Shown: in pieces, positions 1-6,472 of the stretch
Layout: each line of letters starts with the position of its first letter
How positions within the stretch are numbered: position 1 is the first letter of the stretch
NCBI GenBank assembly: GCA_035415725.1
Contig: DAOOGN010000141.1
Coordinates: forward strand, 1 to 6,522
Source of the DNA: DSWT01 sp035415725
GTDB lineage: Bacteria > Chloroflexota > Anaerolineae > B4-G1 > SLSP01
Length of the DNA: 6,522 nt
Direction: 5' to 3'
Program-made: the position numbers and the translations under genes
Notes under the pieces: model-generated
Databases searched by the model: none
Seen by the model: the letters and a program-made list of their open reading frames with translations, nothing else
What the model was told of the DNA's origin: nothing

Positions 1-61
1 CAAGTCCTGTTCCGGTTTCAACCTTTACGCAGTGAGGTTAATGTACGGTAGAAAAAAAAAT

Positions 62-97
62 GTATCTATTCAGGTTTGTAAACCTGGCGAAGCCACT
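62..97 (+). repeat. Diverged relative of repeat family R2, copy C
   Basis: GTATCTATTCAG is followed by a 7-bp hairpin (CAGGTTT-GT-AAACCTG, 71-86) and then GGCGAA and ACTT. This matches the flanks of copy B (GTAACTATTCAG, hairpin, GGCGAA, ACTT), while the stem sequence itself is different. The flanks are short, so the relationship is less certain than for copies A and B. Confidence 0.5.
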
Positions 98-164
98 TGT
101 TCCCTATAGCAGGTCCTGCGCAGATTTTGGTATACCAGGTGCTCTTGGATGACGAGATACTCAT

Positions 165-252
165 GTTTCTATAAGCCCATCCCCCCTGCCCCCCAGGAAG
201 GGGGATTTTTGTAGGGGGTGTGGCGGGTAGCGAAGCTACCCGCCACACCCCC
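165..252 (+). repeat. Long-palindrome dispersed repeat R1, copy 1
   Basis: It begins CTATAAGCCCATCCCCC (after GTTT), continues through GATTTTTGTAG, and ends in an 18-bp perfect hairpin (214-231 with 235-252, loop GAA). The same blocks lie in the same order on the minus strand at 4128-4220. The hairpin is followed by TCTTTTT (253-259), so this copy could also terminate plus-strand transcription. No open reading frame of substance crosses it. Confidence 0.85.
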
Positions 253-261
253 TCTTTTTCG

Positions 262-295
262 CCCCCTTCTTCCCCGCTTGCGGGGGAGAAGGGGG
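262..295. repeat. 16-bp C/G-rich inverted repeat
   Basis: Arms 262-277 and 280-295 pair over 16 bp with a single wobble (T271-G286). The motif, C-run then CTTCT on one side and AGAAG then G-run on the other, recurs in shorter form inside the R1 copy at 4128-4220 (GGAGAAGGGGG). It is a component of the local palindrome cluster, with no evidence of a coding role. Confidence 0.75.
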
Positions 296-347
296 TTGGG
301 GGATGAGAGGGTCAGCACCTATGGCCGCAGTGTCAACCCATGATGCA

Positions 348-397
348 CCTTCCCCAAAGTCCCACTTGCAACCTGGCAAGGACGGCTGAATAGTTAC
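348..397 (-). repeat. Dispersed repeat family R2, copy A
   Basis: Read on the minus strand this starts GTAACTATTCAGCC and is 84 percent identical (42 of 50) to 6473-6522. It also has a T-run just before it (plus-strand A-run 398-404). Its internal hairpin is weaker than in copy B because of one mismatch and wobble pairs. It carries no coding sense that I can support. Confidence 0.8.
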
Positions 398-406
398 AAA
401 AAAATA

Positions 407-446
407 AGGTTTTTTGCAGGCGGGCTGCGCCCGCCTGCAAAAACCT
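407..446. repeat. Perfect GC-rich inverted repeat with A/T-tract arms
   Basis: The core GCAGGCGGGC (416-425) and GCCCGCCTGC (429-438) enclose a TGC loop. The stem extends through TTTTT/AAAAA and AGG/CCT (407-409 with 444-446), with one unpaired T at 410. It is followed at once by the 453-495 terminator. It could be a second, bidirectional terminator or part of the local repeat cluster. Confidence 0.7.
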
Positions 447-452
447 CCCCTC

Positions 453-495
453 AAAAAAATTTCCCCCTTGCCCTCGTAAGCGGGGACAAGGGGGA
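453..495 (-). terminator. Intrinsic terminator of the caspase-like/response-regulator unit
   Basis: On the minus strand, 25 nt past the regulator stop, a 15-bp stem (481-495 with 462-476, one mismatch and one wobble, loop CTTA) is followed by a T-rich tract that includes seven T (453-459). On the plus strand the same stem is followed by TTTTT (496-500), so it may act in both directions. Its C-run/G-run arms resemble the other palindromes in the left 500 bp, and it may derive from one of them. Confidence 0.75.
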
Positions 496-520
496 TTTTT
501 GTGCCGGGTACGGCTGACGC

Positions 521-1651
521 TTATATCTGCCTCAACCTGTCCTCAAGTTCCCTCGCAATGTCAGCGGCCTGAATCTTGCCGATGTACAGGGCACTGGTGG
601 GAGAGGCCACGTCCTTCAGTACCGCCAGGATGGCAGCCAGGGTCTTGACTTCGCGGGTTGGCGCAAGCGCCGGCAACGGCGCGAGCAAGTAATGGATAAA
701 AACCCCTAACACCTCTCCTACCTTTTGTAAGGGAAGAGAATGGCTCAGGATATCACGGAAGCGTACATTTTCCCACAGCAGAGCCACATAATCGCTCAAG
801 GCCAGCAGCCAATCCACCGTTTCAGGAGCAAGCTCCTCCCCCGGTTGACGAAAAGCGACGGCGATGGCGCCGATAGTACGTTCCCGCAACTTCACCGGCA
901 CATACAACAAGACGTCCGCCGGAATTCCCAGTTGCGTCGTAAAAACCGGCGGTTCCGCCGAAGCGGAAATCTGGAGCGGCTTGCCGGACTGTACAGCTAT
1001 CTCAGCCTGGCGATCGCTGACGGCCACATCCACCCGACACACTTCGCCTTGACGCACAGCCGCCGTCACTATGGCGCCGCCCTGGGCGAAAAAAACGGCG
1101 CTGACCCCGGCACCTGACAAACGCAGCGCGGCTTCTGTCACCTGCGTCAAGAAAGCATGCGGCGACGTCACGGCCAACAACGTGTCCACGCTGGCGTGGA
1201 AAGCCACCTTATCGACCGCGGGTTGTGACTGCAACTCCAGCAAGGCGGAGTCAACCGCGAAAAGATCCTGCGCCCGTTTCTCACGTTCCTCGCCCAAGGC
1301 ACGCTCGATAGAAGAGAGAATGTCCGCCACCTGGAAAGGTTTCGTCAGATAATCACGCACTCCCAGGCGTAGGGCACGACTCGCCACACTCTCCGAGCCA
1401 TGGACCGTCATCATGATGACCGGCACCTCAACGGAACGTTGGTGCAGCGCCTCCAACAAGGCGATGCCCGACATACCGGGCAAGTTCAGGTCCAGCAGGA
1501 CCAGATCAGGCTTTTCATAGACGACCCTGGCAAGTCCATCTTTGCCGTCCGTGGCATACAAGACCACGTAACCGAGCGGTTGCAGCACAGCGACAAGGAA
1601 ACTGATGATTTCCTCGCTATCATCGATGATTAGAATACGTTCGCCTGCCAT
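521..1651 (-). CDS. Response regulator with receiver and GAF domains
   Basis: The 376-residue cytoplasmic signalling protein opens with a complete receiver domain (about 4-120): the acidic pair Asp10-Asp11, phospho-acceptor Asp54 in LVLLDLNLPGMSG, Thr82 in IMMTVHG, and Lys104 in YLTKPF. All residues needed for phosphorylation are present. A helical linker (about 115-160, EEREKRAQDLFAVDSALLELQ) leads to a GAF-like domain (about 163-300) recognised from its VLLYVPVKLRERTIGAIAVAFR core; its ligand is unknown. The last 75 residues (about 302-376) are helical and match no output domain I know: there is no DNA-binding helix-turn-helix, GGDEF or kinase motif. The start is the ATG at 1651, with GAGG 4 nt upstream, and it lies 27 bp after the stop of the caspase-like gene, so the two are probably one transcript. 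No histidine kinase is in the window. Output is therefore likely by protein-protein contact, perhaps with the neighbouring protein (inference). Confidence 0.9.
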   Translation of the reverse strand: MAGERILIIDDSEEIISFLVAVLQPLGYVVLYATDGKDGLARVVYEKPDLVLLDLNLPGMSGIALLEALHQRSVEVPVIMMTVHGSESVASRALRLGVRDYLTKPFQVADILSSIERALGEEREKRAQDLFAVDSALLELQSQPAVDKVAFHASVDTLLAVTSPHAFLTQVTEAALRLSGAGVSAVFFAQGGAIVTAAVRQGEVCRVDVAVSDRQAEIAVQSGKPLQISASAEPPVFTTQLGIPADVLLYVPVKLRERTIGAIAVAFRQPGEELAPETVDWLLALSDYVALLWENVRFRDILSHSLPLQKVGEVLGVFIHYLLAPLPALAPTREVKTLAAILAVLKDVASPTSALYIGKIQAADIARELEDRLRQI

Positions 1652-1678
1652 AGCGCCTCGTATAAAATAGTGCGGTGT

Positions 1679-3943
1679 TCATCCAACCACCGGGGTTTGC
1701 GCCACCCGCAGTCGCACTGCAGGATCGCCGATAATGACATAGCCGCGGGCATCGTGGTTGGCCGTCCACAACTCTGCCAGTTGAAATTCATCCGGCTCCG
1801 TGAAGGCGTCCCAGGCCGCCGTCAACTCTGTAGACAGCGCCGCATAGCGTGTGCCAAAGTAATCCATCGCCGCGCCGACAGGATAGCCACGCAGCACATG
1901 ATCCAGCATGCTCTCGAAAACAGCCAGGTGCTCGTCCCGCCGCTCCTCTCCCAACCGGCTGGGCGATTCCGGTCCCAAATACGAAAGGCTCCACACACGC
2001 TCGATGTGCCCGATAACCGCCAACGCACCGCCTTTGGACAAGCTCAACATCGCCTGGGGCAGTGCAGCGACAAAAGGCCGTTCGGCAATCACCTTCCCCT
2101 TGTCCATGAAGTCCTGACGATAATAATCGTCGGTCTTCGGCGTGCCCGCGCTGTAACAGGCGAACAAGAAGACCACGGCGCCCAACAGGTTCGCGTCATC
2201 GCGCTCCGCCAACACCTCACCGGAGAGATAGTATTCCGGCACAACCTGTTTTTCATCCGGCCCCTGCCAATCGGCGCAGACGAGGGCGCCCTGGTTGGCC
2301 CGCTGCCTGGCCGGATCATCGGGATCGAATTGCATGCCATGGCCGGCAGTAAAGAGCAACGCCGGGGCTTTCTCGCGCGTCAGCACTTCCAACAGCTTCG
2401 CCCGCGTGGCCTGCTCTGAGGGAATGACATCAATGTGCCAGGCCGCCAGTCCTGCATGAGGATCGGCCTGAGAGCGGGCTTGTTCCACCCGTTTTCTAAG
2501 GTGGTCGGCCAGCGGAGCTATCAAATACCTGGCGCTGAGCCAGGTGGCATCATCCCGTGGATTGGACACCGGGAAAAACGTCACCTCCGGCGCCAGGCAG
2601 AAATCCTCCTGCTCCGCCGCCACGACGCTGCAAGCGTAGGTGTGATATCCCTCTATGGCGTCGAAGTCAATACGTCCGACGGCATATTGCACGTCAAGGC
2701 TATACTGAAATTCGAAGGGAATTTCCTCCGGGCTGCCGACAAGGAGCAGGTAATAAGGCACCCCGCTTTGTTGAGGATCGGCCGGCTGCGCCGGGTCCGC
2801 CCCGAGCCGTTTCAAAAAAGCGCGCGCGTCCTCACCGGGACGGTAGCCTTCGCCGCCGGCATAGATTTTGTACAGCGGCCCGGCCTGCTGTTTCCGCCAC
2901 TCGAGCAAGGGATGTAACGCCGCCTGGATCGCCGTCGGGCGCTCTGCCGGCATCTGTGCCGGAAAAATGACGCCCCACCCCGTCGCACTCAAGTTCAATG
3001 GATCAACCCACGGCACAGGACCAAGTCTTCCCACACTGCCCAACAGGACGTTAATCCACCTGGTCAACGCTGCCAGCAGTGCTCCCCAGGCGACGGAGAC
3101 GGCGCCATCCGGAGCAGTATCCCCCCCTTGCACCAGGGGCGTCAAATCGTGCTCCAGGATGTTGACCAGGGTGGGCCACGAGGCGTACTTCCCCAAGCGA
3201 TACAGCGGATTGAGATCATGGATGAGCTGCGTGAGCCAGGGACTGCCGGTGTCCGGCAACGTCTGCAACTCGGCCACAAGCTGTCTGAGAGGCGTGGTGA
3301 CAATGCCGCGATTCTCGGTCAACGCTTTGAGCGATTCCAGGGGCAGTTCCCGGAGTTGTCGGCACAGTTCGGCGAGCCAGACGCTGCGCCTAGCCGGCTG
3401 CGTCTCCAACACCACAGCCTGCGCCGGAGACAGCATCTCTTGGACAATGACGCCGCCCCCATGCTGCACCTGCCGCTTGAGACTCTCCTTGAAACTGACG
3501 CCATCGTCCGTTTTCTGCGGCAGGAGCCATGCTGCCAACTCCTGACTGTTTTGCCCCACTCCTTGCTTCAAAAAAACGCTGACGATCTTTTCGATTTTCG
3601 ACGTGTCTTGCTGCAATTGGCGCGCCAATTCCCGGACATTGCCTTCGCCGGCAGCCGTATCTCCCAAAATGGTCGTCAGCAATTGCCGCGCCAGTGCTGT
3701 GAACCACGCCTCACGGGAAACATCCGCTCCATCGAGAAGCGCCAGGCTGTGGGTCACAAGGAAACTCACGATCTCCATTGCCTTGTCCGTACTGCGCAAG
3801 GCCCGCGCCAACTGTTCGGACAATTCACGCGCGCGGTTCCGCTCCGCCTTAATGTGGTCGGCCAGTTCTTTAACCGTCTGCGGCGGGAGAGCGTAACTGC
3901 CATCAGGTTTGATGCCGTTAAAGTGCAGATTGGATTCGCTCAT
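1679..3943 (-). CDS. Caspase/gingipain-like (clan CD, C25-type) putative cysteine protease with helical N-terminal region
   Basis: This 754-residue protein has no signal peptide or obvious membrane segment, so it is probably cytoplasmic. The C-terminal half (about 395-745) resembles C25/caspase-like peptidases of clan CD. It has a YYLLLVGSPEEIPF strand block (397-410), YAVGRI (420-425), a catalytic-type His535 in LLFTAGHGMQF, a catalytic-type Cys596 in VVFLFACYSAGTP (590-602), and a closing VIIGDPAVRL (736-745), like the end of gingipain-type domains. The His-Gly then Cys order and the hydrophobic strand before each residue are the clan CD signature. Residues 22-50 are charged and heptad-like, a possible coiled coil. 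Residues about 50-310 are mostly helical and not recognised; they may be a sensor or partner-binding region. It overlaps the upstream remnant by ATGA and precedes the response regulator by 27 bp. Activity and substrate are unknown. A CHAT-type protease is the nearest alternative, and the assignment rests on motifs only. Confidence 0.75.
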   Translation of the reverse strand: MSESNLHFNGIKPDGSYALPPQTVKELADHIKAERNRARELSEQLARALRSTDKAMEIVSFLVTHSLALLDGADVSREAWFTALARQLLTTILGDTAAGEGNVRELARQLQQDTSKIEKIVSVFLKQGVGQNSQELAAWLLPQKTDDGVSFKESLKRQVQHGGGVIVQEMLSPAQAVVLETQPARRSVWLAELCRQLRELPLESLKALTENRGIVTTPLRQLVAELQTLPDTGSPWLTQLIHDLNPLYRLGKYASWPTLVNILEHDLTPLVQGGDTAPDGAVSVAWGALLAALTRWINVLLGSVGRLGPVPWVDPLNLSATGWGVIFPAQMPAERPTAIQAALHPLLEWRKQQAGPLYKIYAGGEGYRPGEDARAFLKRLGADPAQPADPQQSGVPYYLLLVGSPEEIPFEFQYSLDVQYAVGRIDFDAIEGYHTYACSVVAAEQEDFCLAPEVTFFPVSNPRDDATWLSARYLIAPLADHLRKRVEQARSQADPHAGLAAWHIDVIPSEQATRAKLLEVLTREKAPALLFTAGHGMQFDPDDPARQRANQGALVCADWQGPDEKQVVPEYYLSGEVLAERDDANLLGAVVFLFACYSAGTPKTDDYYRQDFMDKGKVIAERPFVAALPQAMLSLSKGGALAVIGHIERVWSLSYLGPESPSRLGEERRDEHLAVFESMLDHVLRGYPVGAAMDYFGTRYAALSTELTAAWDAFTEPDEFQLAELWTANHDARGYVIIGDPAVRLRVAQTPVVG

Positions 3944-4164
3944 GGTTGTTCCTCCACCGTCATCACTTGTGCTTCTGGGACGCCCGACACATACACTTCC
4001 GCCAAAGCCCGCACGTCCTCAAGCTGCGGCGTTTGACCGCGGGCTTCGATCCACGCATCGCGCAACCTCTGGTCGGTCAGCAGTTTGTCGCGGAGCGCCT
4101 GCCCGTCTGCTTGAAGATCGCCCGAATGGGGGTGTGGCGGGAGGCTTCGCCTCCCGCCACACCC
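3940..4164 (-). pseudogene. 3' remnant of an unidentified gene, truncated by repeat R1
   Basis: The frame is open from an in-frame TAG at 4165-4167 to the TGA at 3940-3942. Beyond the repeat palindrome it reads as ordinary soluble protein sequence, with segments such as DKLLTDQRLRDAWIEARG and LEDVRALAEVYVSG, and it ends VMTVEEQP. There is no ATG or GTG near the front and no Shine-Dalgarno before the possible TTG/CTG codons. The first dozen codons are simply the palindrome translated (Gly/Arg then Pro/His). The likely reading is the last roughly 60 codons of a gene whose front was replaced by the repeat. Its TGA overlaps the ATG of the next gene (ATGA), the mark of a translationally coupled operon, so the lost gene was probably a partner of the protease-like gene. 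I do not recognise the family. A small functional protein using a rare start is possible but less likely. Confidence 0.55.
3951..3955 (-). promoter_or_regulatory. Shine-Dalgarno for the caspase-like gene, inside the remnant frame
   Basis: GGAGG on the minus strand lies 7 nt before the ATG at 3943, within the closing codons (GTG GAG GAA CAA CCA TGA) of the upstream remnant. This placement supports the ATG as the true start and indicates that the two frames were once coupled. Confidence 0.75.
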
Positions 4165-4220
4165 CTACACAAATCTCCCTTCCCTGGAGAAGGGGGCAAG
4201 GGGGATGGGCTTATAAAAAC
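4128..4220 (-). repeat. Long-palindrome dispersed repeat R1, copy 2
   Basis: On the minus strand this begins TATAAGCCCATCCCCC (after GTTTT), passes a C-run/G-run segment and GATTTGTGTAG, and ends in a 17-bp perfect hairpin (4129-4145 with 4149-4165, loop GAA). The same order of blocks occurs on the plus strand at 165-252. The two hairpins differ at two base pairs, both changed on both arms. The element starts about 25 nt after the glgX stop and runs into the open frame of the remnant gene at 3940-4164. No T-tract follows the hairpin, so it is not a classical terminator for glgX. No transposase or target-site duplication is visible. Confidence 0.85.
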
Positions 4221-4236
4221 ACGCCAGCTTTCTCAA
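4210..4236 (-). promoter_or_regulatory. Weak candidate promoter at the edge of repeat R1 copy 2
   Basis: Downstream of the glgX stop the minus strand reads TTGAGA (4231-4236), 15 nt, then TATAAG (4210-4215). Both hexamers match the sigma-70 consensus at 5 of 6 positions, but the spacer is shorter than the preferred 17 nt. TATAAG belongs to the repeat itself, while TTGAGA lies outside it. It could drive the remnant, protease-like and regulator genes. It could equally be chance. Confidence 0.25.
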
Positions 4237-4244
4237 TCCGTCCT

Positions 4245-6311
4245 TCATGGTTCACGCGCCAGCAGTACCACGCTGGAGCGCGGCGCGACGCGATACTCGC
4301 CCGTTTCTACCACGGGGGCGGCGTCCGGCGCGCAGAAATCATCCGGCGTGGGCTGGTTCGTGTCGATGATACGCCGCCAGTGGGCACTATTGCGCGGCGC
4401 GGGCAGGGTAAACGTCAGCGGCTCCCAGTAAGCGTTGAGCATCACGTGCAGATGTTCGTGGTTATCAGGATGATACAGCTCGAAGGCCAGGCTATGCGAA
4501 TAGTACATCCAGTCAGGAGTGTACAATTGCACCCCGTGCCAGGTGAGCGTTGGCGCTTCGTTTCCGCCATTCTCGGTCAGGAAACATTCCTGACGCAACA
4601 ATGACAACGATTGTGTAAAGGCAATGACGTTTTGCACAAAGCGCAACACTCCGGCATGTTGTTCCAGATGGCGCCAGTCCAACCAACTGATCTCATTATC
4701 CTGGGAATAAGCATTGTTATTGCCACACTGCGTCCGCCGCACCTCGTCGCCCATCAACACCATCGGCGTGCCCTGCGAAAAGAACAGAATGGTGATGAAA
4801 TTCTTGATCTGCCGCAGGCGTAGCGCCTGGACTTCAGGATCGAGCGTTGGCCCCTCGACGCCGCAGTTCCAACTGAAGTTGACGTCGGTACCATCGAGGT
4901 TGTGTTCGAGGTTGGCTTCATTGTGCTTCATGTTGTAGGAGACCACATCGTTGAGCGTAAACCCGTCGTGACAGGTGACGAAGTTGATGCTGCGGTTCGG
5001 TTCACGGTTTTCCTGAGGGAAAAGGTCAGGGCTGCCGGCGATACGCTTGGACAAGCGTTCCACCGTCCCCTCGTCGCCTTTGACAAAGCGTCGCACATCG
5101 TCACGGAACTGCCCGTTCCACTCCGCCCAGCGATGGCCGACAAACGACCCAAGCTGGTACAATCCCGCCGCATCCCACGCCTCGGCGATGATCTTCGTCC
5201 CCGCCAGCACCGGATCCGACTCGATCTCCCACAAAATCGGCGGGTCTTCGAGGAGACCGCCGCGCTCACCGCGGGACATCACCGCGGCCAAATCAAAGCG
5301 GAAGCCGTCCACATGCATCTCGGCGACCCAATAGTGCAGGCAGTCCATAATCATCCGGCGCACAATGGAGTGGTTGGCGTTCACGGTGTTGCCGACGCCA
5401 CTGTAATCGGCGTAGCGGGCCGGATTGTGGCGGTCGAGGATATAGTAGGCGCGGTTCTCCAACCCGCGGAACGATAGGGTCGGTCCGTTGTGATCGTTCT
5501 CGGCGGTATGATTAAAAGCCACATCCAGGATGACCTCGATCCCGGCCCGATGCAGTGCCTTCACCATATCGCGGAACGCCTTCACCGGCTCGAGTGGATC
5601 GGTGCTATGGCAGTACCCCTGGTGCGGTGCAAAGAAAGCCACCGGACTGTAGCCCCAGTAGTTGGAAAGTCCCGGCGGCGCGTCCTGGGGATCAAACTGT
5701 TGGACGGGCAGCAGTTCCACGGCGGTGACGCCGAGCGATTGCAGATAGGGAATTTTCTCGATCACGCCGGCATACGTGCCGCGCTGGTGCGGCGCGACGC
5801 CCGAACTGGGATGGCGGGTGAACCCACCCACATGCATCTCGTAGATGACGGTGCCGGTATATGAACGATCCAACGGCCAATCATCCTCCCAATCGTAGAG
5901 ATGCGGGTCCACCACCACGCTTTTGAGGGCGTGGGCAGCATTGTCGCCAGGACGTTTGGCCGCCTCACGGTCGTAGTTCGCCCCTATAGCAACCGCGCGG
6001 GTGTAGGGGTCGAGCAGTACCTTCGTCCCATCGAAGCGCAGGCCCTTCTCCGGCGCAAACGGGCCGTGGACACGATAGCCGTACAGTTGCCCCGGCCCAA
6101 TCCCACGCACGAAAGCATGCCAATAATAGAAGGTACGGTTTTTGTGGGGATCGAGGTGAATGACCTGCGCCGGCTGTGCGGCGTCTACATCATCGAAGAA
6201 CAGCAACTCCACCGCGTCGCAGTTCTTAGAGAAGACGGAGAAATTCACACCCCAGGGATAAACAGTCGCTCCAAGCGGGAAAGATTGTCCGACATGGACA
6301 CTCAGCTCCAT
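4245..6311 (-). CDS. glgX: Glycogen debranching enzyme, GH13 (GlgX/isoamylase type)
   Basis: Predicted cytoplasmic glycoside hydrolase of family GH13 that cuts alpha-1,6 branch points in glycogen or limit dextrins. The 688-residue product starts with an N-terminal CBM48-like beta domain (about 8-100: PLGAT, GVNFSVFS, YGYRVHGP). The (beta/alpha)8 barrel follows with the four GH13 regions: DVAFNH (263-268), GFRFD with the likely nucleophile Asp340, IIAEAWD with the likely acid/base Glu377, and FVTCHDG with Asp449. NYWGY (217-221) and GTPMVLMGDE (514-523) also fit the isoamylase/GlgX/TreX subgroup. A C-terminal beta domain ends at LLAREP. Length is normal for the family and no key residue is missing. 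An in-frame TTG at 6371 would add 20 residues rich in Arg. The ATG at 6311 is preferred because GGAGG sits 5 nt upstream and because family members begin just before the PLGAT motif. Substrate preference (glycogen versus trehalose-pathway maltodextrin) cannot be read from sequence alone. Confidence 0.95.
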   Translation of the reverse strand: MELSVHVGQSFPLGATVYPWGVNFSVFSKNCDAVELLFFDDVDAAQPAQVIHLDPHKNRTFYYWHAFVRGIGPGQLYGYRVHGPFAPEKGLRFDGTKVLLDPYTRAVAIGANYDREAAKRPGDNAAHALKSVVVDPHLYDWEDDWPLDRSYTGTVIYEMHVGGFTRHPSSGVAPHQRGTYAGVIEKIPYLQSLGVTAVELLPVQQFDPQDAPPGLSNYWGYSPVAFFAPHQGYCHSTDPLEPVKAFRDMVKALHRAGIEVILDVAFNHTAENDHNGPTLSFRGLENRAYYILDRHNPARYADYSGVGNTVNANHSIVRRMIMDCLHYWVAEMHVDGFRFDLAAVMSRGERGGLLEDPPILWEIESDPVLAGTKIIAEAWDAAGLYQLGSFVGHRWAEWNGQFRDDVRRFVKGDEGTVERLSKRIAGSPDLFPQENREPNRSINFVTCHDGFTLNDVVSYNMKHNEANLEHNLDGTDVNFSWNCGVEGPTLDPEVQALRLRQIKNFITILFFSQGTPMVLMGDEVRRTQCGNNNAYSQDNEISWLDWRHLEQHAGVLRFVQNVIAFTQSLSLLRQECFLTENGGNEAPTLTWHGVQLYTPDWMYYSHSLAFELYHPDNHEHLHVMLNAYWEPLTFTLPAPRNSAHWRRIIDTNQPTPDDFCAPDAAPVVETGEYRVAPRSSVVLLAREP

Positions 6312-6316
6312 AAAAT

Positions 6317-6321
6317 CCTCC
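6317..6321 (-). promoter_or_regulatory. Shine-Dalgarno site that fixes the glgX start
   Basis: The minus strand reads GGAGG, then ATTTT, then ATG at 6311, a strong site with 5-nt spacing. It argues for the ATG at 6311 over the upstream in-frame TTG at 6371. Confidence 0.75.
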
Positions 6322-6392
6322 GCCAATGATCGGTTCCGTAAGGCAAATCGGCCATTCACCCTACGCCGCAAGTGACCCTTTCGTACACTCTC

Positions 6393-6420
6393 ATTCTAGT
6401 CCAAATCGAGCGTGATGCAA
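6393..6420 (-). promoter_or_regulatory. Candidate sigma-70-type promoter for glgX
   Basis: The minus strand shows TTGCAT (6415-6420), a 16-nt spacer and TAGAAT (6393-6398, 5 of 6 to the -10 consensus). Initiation would fall near 6386, giving a leader of about 75 nt before the ATG at 6311. The -35 match is weak (3 of 6) and overlaps the T-tract of the terminator just upstream, so this is only a candidate. If it is real, the TTG at 6371 would be only about 15 nt into the transcript. Confidence 0.35.
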
Positions 6421-6451
6421 AAAAAGGCACCCTCAACAAGTTGAGGACTCC
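6419..6451 (-). terminator. Intrinsic terminator of an unseen gene to the right
   Basis: On the minus strand an imperfect 12-bp stem (arms 6440-6451 and 6426-6437, core CCTCAAC/GTTGAGG, two wobbles and one mismatch, 2-nt loop) is followed directly by seven T (6419-6425). This is the usual layout of a Rho-independent terminator. It would end transcription coming from the right and insulate glgX. The compact CCTCAACAAGTTGAGG palindrome could instead be an operator upstream of the glgX promoter. Confidence 0.55.
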
Positions 6452-6472
6452 TCTACCGTTTACCCTTTTTTC

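Larger units (their letters stand above)
1..520. other. Gene-free, repeat-dense intergenic region
   Basis: I see no credible gene here on either strand. The short open frames of 60-72 codons are made largely of translated palindromes and lack ribosome sites. The stretch holds, in order, an R2-like copy, an R1 copy, a C/G-rich hairpin, an R2 copy, a perfect GC palindrome and the terminator. Positions 1-61, 98-164 and 296-347 show nothing I can name. Confidence 0.7.

Noticed and set aside
109..119. GCAGG-T-CCTGC small palindrome
   Set aside because: Too short, and a one-base loop cannot fold; likely chance.
66..454. Two short minus-strand frames (60 and 72 codons) in the left intergenic region
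   Set aside because: They translate through the palindromes and repeats, and have no ribosome site or domain.
62..500. CRISPR array
   Set aside because: The repeated units differ in type and orientation and are not evenly spaced direct repeats.
1670..2419. Plus-strand open frame of 249 codons
   Set aside because: Antisense shadow of the catalytic half of the caspase-like gene, with no recognisable motif.
3128..4036. Plus-strand open frame of 302 codons
   Set aside because: It is antisense to the caspase-like gene, is rich in Arg/Gln/His as expected from the complement of a GC-rich coding frame, and shows no domain; the minus-strand protein has clear motifs.
4129..4165. Palindrome behind glgX as an intrinsic terminator
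   Set aside because: On the minus strand the stem is followed by CATTCGGG, without a T-tract, so a classical Rho-independent role is not supported.
3909..4604. Plus-strand open frame of 231 codons spanning the glgX/protease junction
   Set aside because: It crosses the end of glgX, the palindromic repeat and the remnant gene; its composition follows the repeat and no family is recognisable.
4902..5477. Plus-strand open frame of 191 codons inside glgX
   Set aside because: It lies fully opposite the GH13 barrel, whose catalytic motifs are intact, and has no motif of its own.
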